A DNA stretch of 5,736 bases, from assembly GCA_041484845.1 (NCBI GenBank), contig JBGPIK010000431.1:1-5736 (forward strand). Reading direction: 5' to 3'. Each line of letters starts with the position of its first letter. Position 1 is the stretch's first letter. This DNA comes from JBGPIK01 sp041484845 (GTDB lineage Bacteria > Desulfobacterota > Binatia > UBA9968). The notes under the pieces are model-generated. The model made no database searches. It was not told where the DNA came from and was given only the letters and a program-made list of their open reading frames with translations. The translations under genes and the position numbers were made by a program. Positions 1 through 5,378 of the stretch are shown in pieces.

Positions 1-2
1 AC

Positions 3-59
3 GATCGTCGCATCCCTCTGATGTTACAGGGCGTGCCCGATCCGATTGAGTTGGTTTGA
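3..59 (+). CDS. Possible C-terminal end of a + strand gene (partial)
   Basis: Frame 3 is open from the left edge to a TGA at 57-59 and reads DRRIPLMLQGVPDPIELV. The composition is plausible for a protein terminus (mixed hydrophobic, Pro and acidic residues), whereas the other two + frames hit stops within the first 50 bases. If real, the gene enters from outside the window and converges tail-to-tail on korB, leaving about 96 bases between the two stop codons. Eighteen codons are too few to name a family, and an open stretch of this size could arise by chance. I do not recognise it. Confidence 0.35.
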   Translation, partial: DRRIPLMLQGVPDPIELV

Positions 60-112
60 AGAGAAGCGAGCAGGAATTAGGTAGTGACGATTGCGTTACA
101 CTTCCCGTTCCT

Positions 113-135
113 CTCCTAGTGTGTCCCCATAGGAG
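113..135. repeat. Short inverted repeat between convergent stop codons
   Basis: CTCCTA (113-118) is perfectly complementary to TAGGAG (130-135), with an 11-base loop. It lies in the gap between the presumed convergent gene ends, where a bidirectional terminator would be expected. There is no T-run on either side, so it is not a convincing intrinsic terminator. The rest of 60-155 shows nothing recognisable. Confidence 0.25.
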
Positions 136-155
136 CGCCCGCCTGCGGAAATGGG

Positions 156-1094
156 TTACATCAATTCTCTGATAAGCGCTTGGGCTGTCTCCGCAGCGAC
201 GCCAAGCGGGCGATGCGCGAGAGGGGTGCCGTCCGCTAGGATAGGTTCCAACTGATCGAGGCTCGGCAGATCGTCACGCTTCCAGAAAAGACCGATGGGG
301 ATGACCTCGCCCCACATATAGCCTTGCTTCATCGCCGCGCTAAAATCCGTCGGATCGTGACCGATATCTTCCAGCTTTTTGGTGCGCTGCTTGAAGAACT
401 CGTGGCTGTTGTCGTGGTTATAGGTAACGCAAGGACTGAAGGCATCGATCAAAGCAAAGCCCTTATGTTGAATGCCGCCTTTAATCAGATTCACCAAATG
501 CTTAATCTGACCCGTATACCCGCGAGCTACATAAGTCGCTCCCGCTGCGATCGCGAGCGGAATCGGATTGATGGGATTTTCCACGCTGCCGAAAGGCGTG
601 CTTTTGGTTTTCATCTCTTTGATGCTGGTGGGCGAGATCTGACCGGTGGTCAGGCCGTAGATCTGGTTGTCCATCACGATGTAGGTTAGATCCACGTTGC
701 GCCGCATGGAGTGAATAAAGTGGTTGCCGCCGATACCGTAGCCATCGCCGTCGCCGCCGGTGGCAATGACCTTGAGAGTATGGTTGGCAAGTTGTGCTCC
801 CGTGGCAACTGCGAGGGCGCGCCCGTGCAGCGTGTGCATGCCGTACGCATTGATATAGCCGGGAATATTCGAAGAGCAGCCGATGCCGCTGATGACCATT
901 ACCTCGTGCGGGTAAAGCCCCAGCTCGGCGAGCGCCTGTTTGAGAGCGCTCAGCACGCCGAAGTCACCGCAGCCGGGACACCAGTCGGGATCGGCCTTTC
1001 CCTTGAAGTCTTTGATGGTGGGCTTACTGCGCGTGGGTTTTAATTCACTTGAATTTCTTAGGCTAACTTCAACATCGGCCATCGGTATACTCAT
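156..1094 (-). CDS. korB: 2-oxoacid:ferredoxin oxidoreductase, beta subunit (KorB type)
   Basis: This is the thiamine-diphosphate and [4Fe-4S]-binding subunit of a cytoplasmic enzyme that converts a 2-oxoacid plus CoA to acyl-CoA, CO2 and reduced ferredoxin. The protein is 312 aa, close to the usual size of about 300 for the two-subunit class. Visible features are the CPGC motif (C39, C42) and two more cysteines in GCSSN (C73) and SPCVTYN (C222), which match the four cluster ligands of the family. The ThDP/Mg motif starts at GDGD (114-117) and closes at DNQIYGLTTGQ (from 142). The C-terminal PIGLFWKRDDLPSLDQ segment is typical. The frame stays open 38 codons further upstream, but that stretch overlaps the end of korA and looks non-coding. 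The ATG at 1094 has a good SD and begins ten bases after the korA stop. An in-frame ATG at 1082 is an alternative. Family membership is near certain. 2-Oxoglutarate as substrate is an inference; pyruvate or another 2-oxoacid is possible. Confidence 0.93.
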   Translation of the reverse strand: MSIPMADVEVSLRNSSELKPTRSKPTIKDFKGKADPDWCPGCGDFGVLSALKQALAELGLYPHEVMVISGIGCSSNIPGYINAYGMHTLHGRALAVATGAQLANHTLKVIATGGDGDGYGIGGNHFIHSMRRNVDLTYIVMDNQIYGLTTGQISPTSIKEMKTKSTPFGSVENPINPIPLAIAAGATYVARGYTGQIKHLVNLIKGGIQHKGFALIDAFSPCVTYNHDNSHEFFKQRTKKLEDIGHDPTDFSAAMKQGYMWGEVIPIGLFWKRDDLPSLDQLEPILADGTPLAHRPLGVAAETAQALIRELM

Positions 1095-1098
1095 AAGG

Positions 1099-1107
1099 CT
1101 TTCCTTA
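1099..1107 (-). promoter_or_regulatory. korB ribosome binding site overlapping the korA stop
   Basis: On the minus strand the korA stop TAA runs directly into GGAAAG, so TAAGGA matches the anti-SD complement and uses the stop codon itself. Four bases (CCTT) separate it from the ATG at 1094. This decides the korB start and suggests translational coupling, with ribosomes finishing korA restarting on korB. Confidence 0.7.
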
Positions 1108-2895
1108 AACCATGATTTCGTGAACCGGCACATATTTCTGTGTAGTACCGGACAAAATCGCCTTGACCCCATCGACGATATGGTGCGGCATGAAGGGCTC
1201 GCCGTCATACTTTCGAATATGACCGTCCGCTACAATACTGGTCTCCGATCTGAGATAGCGGGCAAACTGACCACTATAGTTATTCTCCACAATGATCAGC
1301 TTCTTGCTCTTCTTAGCAATCGCCGTAATGTGCTCGGCATGCAGGGGAACGAGCCATTTGATTTGGAGATGATTGGCGACGACACCTTCCTCGCCTGCAA
1401 GATTCTGCATCGCCTCGCGAATAACTCCTTCGGTTGAGCCCCAGCCGACAAGTGTCACTGCGGCGTCCGCGGGTCCGAAAAGCTGCGGCGGCTCCAACAG
1501 AGGGAGGATCGCGTCCATTTTGCGCATGCGCTTCTCGTGCATGGCCCGGCGCTTATGGGGATCGGTGAACTCATCGCTGATCAGTACCCCATCTTCGTCG
1601 TGTTCGTCGGTGGCCACCACGTGCGCGTGAGCCGGCGTTCCGGGGAGCGCGCGCGGCGAAATACCGCTTTCGTTGATGCGGTAACGTTTGTATCCGCCGT
1701 TAACGGGCGGAGCGGCTCCGTTCAAGCCGATGACGTCGCCCCGGTCGATCGGAACGTTAAAGTCCAGCTCGACAGGATCTACACTGGAACGCCCTTCCGA
1801 AAGGAGGAGATCTGTCATGATGATGCCCGGACATTGAAATCTGTCCACGAGATTGAAAAGCTCCGGCACAGTTTTGAAACAATCGACAATAGTAGTCGGG
1901 GCAACGATGATGCGTGGATAATCTCCCTGCCCGGCCCCCATCACCTGCCAGAGATCGCCTTGCTCCGTCTTTGTCGGCACTCCGGTGGCCGGTCCCGCGC
2001 GTTGAACGTTGATGCAGACAACCGGAATTTCCATCATGGCTGCGGAGCCGAGCGCCTCGCTCATCAGAGCAAAACCTCCGCCCGAAGTGGCGCACATCGC
2101 GCGGCAGCCAGCATGAGCCGCGCCGATAGCCATATTGATGACTCCCAGCTCATCTTCCACTTGCCGCACCATAATACCCAGTTGGCGAGCGTGCCGCGCC
2201 ATCCAATGAAGCACCCCCGACGCAGGGCTCATCGGATAAGCGCAATAAAACCGCACACCGGCAGCGGCGCCACCCATCGCCAGGGCCTGGTTTCCTTCGA
2301 AAAATCCCAACCGTTTTCCGGTGTCGGGTAAAGAAAAAGGGAACGGCGTGAAATGGCCTGCAGCGTAATCATAGCCCGCCCGCGCGACGCCCACGTTCTC
2401 GGCGACGACGGCCTCTCCTTTTCTTTTGAACTGCAGGGTGAGAATTTCCTCCAGCGTCTCGAACTCAACTCCGATGAGCCGCAGCACCGCCGCCAAAGCG
2501 AGGGTATTTTGCACCAGATCACCCTTGATATTCGGCGCCAGCTCTTTGACCGACAATGGGCAGAGCTGAACGGCTTCCGCTGCCGTACCGGGTTTAATCT
2601 TGTCGCTGTTGTACAGCACGGCGGAGCCGGCTCTCATCAGCCGGAGATGGCGATTCATGGTGTCCTGATTCAGCGGAATGAGGACGTCCAGCTTATCACC
2701 GAAGCTCAGAGCCGGCCTGTCACTGGTTCTGAGAGTCAAAAAAATGTGGCCGCCGCGAATGATCGACTGGTAGGCATTGTACGCGTTGAGCTGTAGACCG
2801 CGGCGGACAAATATCCGGGCCAAAATATCGCCGGGAGTGGCTATGCCCTGACCCGCAGCGCCGCCGATGCCAATCGAAAGATCGATATTCGCCAT
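1105..2895 (-). CDS. korA: 2-oxoacid:ferredoxin oxidoreductase, fused gamma-alpha subunit (KorA type)
   Basis: This is the large subunit of the same enzyme, 596 aa. Residues 1-185 form the gamma domain, opening with the glycine-rich GIGGAAGQG (9-17) and containing RGGHIF (47-52). Residues about 196-375 are the alpha pyrimidine-binding domain, with YPMSPASG (220-227), VEDEL (246-250), ATSGGG (269-274) and GPATGVPTKTEQGDL (301-315). Residues about 400-460 carry the family linker (KRYRINESGISPRALPG, then EHDEDG). Residues about 478-585 are the C-terminal CoA/transketolase-like domain, with IIVENNYSGQF (534-544). The gamma-alpha fusion is known from archaeal and actinobacterial KorAB-type enzymes. 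No ferredoxin domain is present, so an external ferredoxin is needed. YPMSPAS differs from the common YPITPS by Ser in place of the Thr. The start ATG follows a strong GGGAGGT SD four to five bases away. The gene is first in the operon and korB follows ten bases downstream. The family is certain; the exact substrate is not. Confidence 0.93.
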   Translation of the reverse strand: MANIDLSIGIGGAAGQGIATPGDILARIFVRRGLQLNAYNAYQSIIRGGHIFLTLRTSDRPALSFGDKLDVLIPLNQDTMNRHLRLMRAGSAVLYNSDKIKPGTAAEAVQLCPLSVKELAPNIKGDLVQNTLALAAVLRLIGVEFETLEEILTLQFKRKGEAVVAENVGVARAGYDYAAGHFTPFPFSLPDTGKRLGFFEGNQALAMGGAAAGVRFYCAYPMSPASGVLHWMARHARQLGIMVRQVEDELGVINMAIGAAHAGCRAMCATSGGGFALMSEALGSAAMMEIPVVCINVQRAGPATGVPTKTEQGDLWQVMGAGQGDYPRIIVAPTTIVDCFKTVPELFNLVDRFQCPGIIMTDLLLSEGRSSVDPVELDFNVPIDRGDVIGLNGAAPPVNGGYKRYRINESGISPRALPGTPAHAHVVATDEHDEDGVLISDEFTDPHKRRAMHEKRMRKMDAILPLLEPPQLFGPADAAVTLVGWGSTEGVIREAMQNLAGEEGVVANHLQIKWLVPLHAEHITAIAKKSKKLIIVENNYSGQFARYLRSETSIVADGHIRKYDGEPFMPHHIVDGVKAILSGTTQKYVPVHEIMV

Positions 2896-2955
2896 AGCTA
2901 CCTCCCTGGCAATGATCGTAAATCCGTTGGCGCTATCCCGTTCTTAGAAAGCGCT

Positions 2956-2972
2956 GCGGAAATGATTCCCGC
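2956..2972 (-). repeat. Short hairpin or operator-like palindrome upstream of korA
   Basis: On the minus strand GCGGGAA (2972-2966) pairs with TTTCCGC (2962-2956) around a TCA loop: seven pairs, one of them G-U. It lies about 50 bases upstream of the korA SD. It could be a 5'-UTR hairpin or a repressor-binding palindrome. No T-run follows it, so it is not a terminator. Confidence 0.35.
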
Positions 2973-3065
2973 TGAGTGTGCGATCTCCACGTGAGTTGAA
3001 AGCCTCGTAGGATTCGGCAATTGAGCGTCGAGTTCCTGGAACCGCACGACGTGACCATCTTCCTC

Positions 3066-3212
3066 TCCCCGGCAACTAAATAAAAAAGCCAGCTGACGCT
3101 TGCGAAAAAACTCGCAAAAGCAACTGGCCTTCGCTCACCGATATTCCCGCTCCGAGGAATGCTTGCGCTCCTCTCCTTAGCCCCGATTCAGAGCTCGTCG
3201 AAGTTGCGGGAG
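3066..3212 (-). ncRNA. Candidate structured leader RNA upstream of korAB (family unrecognised)
   Basis: Reading the minus strand, four nested pairings close a roughly 145-base element. (1) The outer stem joins CCCGCAACU (3210-3202) to AGUUGC-C-GGG (3077-3068), nine pairs with one bulge. (2) CUUCG (3203-3199) pairs with CGAAG (3133-3129). (3) GCUCUG (3194-3189) pairs with CGGAGC (3154-3149). (4) GAGGA-GC pairs with GC-UCCUC around a GCAA tetraloop (3173-3154). A 41-base terminator-type hairpin (3128-3088) follows inside the outer stem. Two pairs are G-U only when read on the minus strand, which favours that strand. It lies between a candidate promoter and korA, as an attenuator or riboswitch would. 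It does not match the TPP, SAM-I, glycine, cobalamin, FMN or c-di-GMP signatures I can recall. The pairings are seen by eye; the function is inferred. Confidence 0.45.
3078..3128 (-). terminator. Rho-independent terminator-like hairpin with U-tract
   Basis: On the minus strand GCCAGUUG (3128-3121) pairs with CAGCUGGC (3095-3088), with one G-U pair. An internal bulge follows, then UUGCGA (3117-3112) pairs with UCGCAA (3105-3100) around a U-rich six-base loop. UUUUUUAUUU (3087-3078) comes next. This is a textbook intrinsic terminator on the minus strand; the + strand has no T-run after the hairpin. It lies about 200 bases past the ABC gene stop and about 185 bases before korA. It could therefore end ABC transcription, act as an attenuator for korAB, or both. 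Confidence 0.75.
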
Positions 3213-3242
3213 GCTTTTAGGACTCGCTATTGATATAAAGAT

Positions 3243-3271
3243 CGAATAACAACCCGCATGAAGACTGTCAA
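3243..3271 (-). promoter_or_regulatory. Candidate sigma70-type promoter for the korAB leader
   Basis: On the minus strand a perfect TTGACA (3271-3266) is followed after 17 bases by TATTCG (3248-3243), a weak -10 with three of six consensus positions. A start near 3236 would place the whole structured leader and terminator inside the korAB 5' UTR. The -35 is good, the -10 is poor, and the organism's promoter consensus is unknown. Confidence 0.35.
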
Positions 3272-3334
3272 GCATTTTGCGCTGCAAGTGAGATCTAGCG
3301 AGAATGATACCCTTGAATGTACAGCGTAAACCGT

Positions 3335-5155
3335 TCAGCGGTAACCTTCGGCTTGCATGCCGAACAGGCGGGCGTAGATACCTTCCCGGCGCAGCAACTC
3401 GTGATGGCTTCCGATCTCGGCAATCCGCCCTTCATCGATCACGACGATGCGGTCGGCCATGCGCACGGTGGAAAACCGATGTGAGATCAAAATCGCCATT
3501 TTCCCTTCTGTGAGTTCTTGGAAATGACGAAAGATGTCGTATTCGGTTTGAGCGTCCACCGACGCGGTGGGCTCATCCAAAACCAAAATCTCCGCATCTC
3601 TCATAAAGGCGCGGGCCAAGGCGATCTTCTGCCATTGTCCCATGGAAAGCTCATGGCCGCCATGAAACCAGCGGCCGAGCATCGTTTCATAGCCATCGGG
3701 GAGATTCTCGATGATCGCATGGGCGCCGCTCTTGCGCGCGGATTCGATAATGCGCTCGAAGCTTTCCAGCGCTTCGATCTGGCCAAAGCCGATGTTTTCT
3801 CTTGCCGGTAGGTGATAACGCACAAAGTCCTGAAAGATCACCCCGACGCGCTTGCGCAGCTCGAGCGGGTCGAGCGCGCGAATGTCGATGCCATCGATCA
3901 ATATCGCGCCTTCCGTCGGGTCGTAGAGGCGACTCAAAAGTTTGATCAGCGTCGTCTTGCCGGCGCCGTTATGTCCGACTAACGCGATCTTCTCGCCGGC
4001 GCGGATCTGTAGGTCGACATCGCGCAAAGCCCACGCGCCGCTTTCCGGATAGCGAAATCCGACGCCGCGAAATTCGATGCCGCTGCGCAGGGGAACAGGC
4101 AGGATTTGAGACTGAGCCGCAACTGCCATTTGCGGCTCCAGGCTGAGAAAATCAAAAAAGTTCGCCATGAACAGATTGTTTTCGTAAATGGAGCCGACCG
4201 CCGATAGGATCGACTGAAACGTCGACTGGCCCTGGCGGAAAATACTTAAGTAAAGAGTCATATCGCCGAGGGATATTTTGCCTTCCAACGTGTTCCAGAC
4301 GATCCAGGCGTAGGAGCCGTAGAAACCCAAGGTGGCGATGAGACCCAAACTGAAACCGACGACGGCTCGTTTGAGCGCGAGCGATTTGTCTTCTTGAAAG
4401 AATTTTTCGAACAGCGTCACATAGCGTGTCAGTAACGTGTCGCCGAGATTGAAGAGTTTGATTTCTTTCGCGGCGGAGTCTTCGGTCAGCAGCCGGGCGA
4501 GGTAATTGATCTGGCGCGTTTCCGGCGCCCGGCGGGTGAGCAGCCGAAAGCCTTGTTCCGAAAATCGCGTCTCGGCGATGAACGCGGGGACGCTGGTGGC
4601 CAACAGGATGACGACAAGCCAGGGGCTGAAGCGCAGCAAAAGCACGGCAAAGGACACCATCGTAAGCGTGTTCTGCACGATCTGGAAAGTATCGTTGATC
4701 AGATCGACCGGTTTGTAGCCGCCCTCACGGCGGGCGTTCTGCAAGCGATCATAAAAGTCCGGGTGTTCAAAGAAAGCGAGGTCTAACGTCAACGCTTTAC
4801 GGATGATCTCCGCGCGAACGCGATTGGCGAGCTGGAGTTGAACCAATTGTTGGATCAGTCGGCGCGCGTGATTGAGCGCAGTGTTGAGCAAGAAAAGCCC
4901 GAGTTCGACGACAAGATAAATAAAGACCGTTTTGATCCGCTCAGCGTCTGCGCCGTGCTGGATCGACGCCACTACGCCATCCACGATCAGCTTTCCCACC
5001 CAGGCTTGAGAAGCCGGCAGAAGCGCTCCTCCAATGGTGACGAACGCCAAGCCGATCGTGGCCGAGCGGTTGGTTTGCCATACGAGCCGCATGGCCTGCG
5101 GAGTGTGGATGAAAGAACGACGGACTTCCTTCCACTTTTGTAACAAGAGAGTCAT
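3335..5155 (-). CDS. ABC exporter half-transporter (fused TMD-NBD, MsbA/MDR-like)
   Basis: This 606-aa inner-membrane protein fuses a six-helix type I exporter domain (hydrophobic runs near residues 33-60, 76-96, 160-195 and 265-320) to a C-terminal ATPase. Two copies, or one copy plus a partner, would form the pump. ATPase motifs: Walker A GHNGAGKT (394-401), Q-loop Q442, signature LSMGQ (503-507), Walker B ILVLDE (523-528), D-loop SVDA (532-535) and H-loop H559. All catalytic residues are present. The signature has Met in place of the usual first Gly of LSGGQ. The frame is open 168 codons further upstream, but that part overlaps the divergent gene on the other strand and has no domain. The ATG at 5155 sits eight bases after GGGGAGG and gives a normal family length. 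The substrate cannot be read from the sequence (lipid, peptide or drug are all possible), and the neighbours do not help. Confidence 0.92.
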   Translation of the reverse strand: MTLLLQKWKEVRRSFIHTPQAMRLVWQTNRSATIGLAFVTIGGALLPASQAWVGKLIVDGVVASIQHGADAERIKTVFIYLVVELGLFLLNTALNHARRLIQQLVQLQLANRVRAEIIRKALTLDLAFFEHPDFYDRLQNARREGGYKPVDLINDTFQIVQNTLTMVSFAVLLLRFSPWLVVILLATSVPAFIAETRFSEQGFRLLTRRAPETRQINYLARLLTEDSAAKEIKLFNLGDTLLTRYVTLFEKFFQEDKSLALKRAVVGFSLGLIATLGFYGSYAWIVWNTLEGKISLGDMTLYLSIFRQGQSTFQSILSAVGSIYENNLFMANFFDFLSLEPQMAVAAQSQILPVPLRSGIEFRGVGFRYPESGAWALRDVDLQIRAGEKIALVGHNGAGKTTLIKLLSRLYDPTEGAILIDGIDIRALDPLELRKRVGVIFQDFVRYHLPARENIGFGQIEALESFERIIESARKSGAHAIIENLPDGYETMLGRWFHGGHELSMGQWQKIALARAFMRDAEILVLDEPTASVDAQTEYDIFRHFQELTEGKMAILISHRFSTVRMADRIVVIDEGRIAEIGSHHELLRREGIYARLFGMQAEGYR

Positions 5156-5163
5156 CGAAAACG

Positions 5164-5170
5164 CCTCCCC
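5164..5170 (-). promoter_or_regulatory. Ribosome binding site fixing the ABC exporter start
   Basis: GGGGAGG on the minus strand (5170-5164) lies eight bases before the ATG at 5155. It supports this start over the longer open frame, which reaches back to an ATG at 5659. Confidence 0.7.
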
Positions 5171-5209
5171 AAAGACAATAGCCTCATCAACGAATGGGTG
5201 CCGGTCTTC

Positions 5210-5218
5210 AGAATAGCA
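5210..5218 (-). promoter_or_regulatory. Candidate extended -10 for the ABC exporter gene
   Basis: The minus strand reads TGC-TATTCT (5218-5210): a TGn extension plus four of six -10 positions. No convincing -35 lies at the expected distance upstream, which would be typical of an extended -10 promoter. Transcription would begin near 5203, leaving a leader of about 48 bases. This is a weak call. Confidence 0.25.
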
Positions 5219-5235
5219 CGGTGAACGCTTCTTTT

Positions 5236-5266
5236 CTGAATGCCCATCCATCGCTAACCGATTCAG
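5236..5266. repeat. Inverted repeat in the divergent promoter region (possible operator)
   Basis: CTGAAT (5236-5241) and ATTCAG (5261-5266) are exact six-base inverted arms separated by 19 bases. The right arm ends one base before the TTGACA of the rightward promoter. The position between two divergent promoters suits a regulator site, but the arms are short and chance is a real alternative. Confidence 0.25.
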
Positions 5267-5267
5267 T

Positions 5268-5295
5268 TTGACAGCACACATCAGCGCTCGATACT
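5268..5295 (+). promoter_or_regulatory. Candidate sigma70-type promoter for the luciferase-like gene
   Basis: A perfect TTGACA (5268-5273) is followed after 16 bases by GATACT (5290-5295), matching four of six -10 positions. Transcription would start near 5302 and leave a leader of about 77 bases before the ATG at 5379. This is the best-looking promoter in the window. Confidence 0.45.
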
Positions 5296-5369
5296 TTGCC
5301 AGCAGATGGGGGTAGCGTGGACGTTGAGGGCAACGGGGATTCAACCGTGTCTCTGCAACTATTTTAATC

Positions 5370-5374
5370 GGAGG
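5370..5374 (+). promoter_or_regulatory. Ribosome binding site of the luciferase-like gene
   Basis: GGAGG at 5370-5374 lies four bases before the ATG at 5379. With the homology of the first residues it fixes this start. Confidence 0.75.
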
Positions 5375-5378
5375 TCTT

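Noticed and set aside
113..135. Bidirectional terminator between the convergent genes
   Set aside because: The six-base stem has a long loop and no T-run on either strand.
1095..1208. 38-codon N-terminal extension of korB
   Set aside because: It overlaps the korA 3' end in another frame, has no family similarity, and the ATG at 1094 has a proper SD.
940..1437. 165-codon open frame on the + strand across the korB/korA junction
   Set aside because: Antisense to two clearly coding genes and without recognisable features.
1537..2331. 264-codon open frame on the + strand
   Set aside because: It lies wholly antisense to korA, whose motifs are intact. It has no domain features and is His-, Arg- and Ser-rich as expected for an opposite-strand shadow.
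3018..3083. Short + strand frame from a TTG ending in TAA just before the terminator hairpin
   Set aside because: It is about 20 codons with a non-ATG start and no SD, and it runs opposite to the korA leader, so chance is the simpler explanation.
3066..3212. 6S RNA on the + strand
   Set aside because: A few words (CCGATATT, GCGCTCC) resemble E. coli 6S RNA at similar spacing. The helices do not form one long rod with a central bubble, and the G-U pairs favour the minus strand.
3190..3270. Cobalamin riboswitch
   Set aside because: CCCGCAACU on the minus strand recalls part of the cobalamin core, but the GGGAA/GGTGAAA portion and the downstream conserved core are absent.
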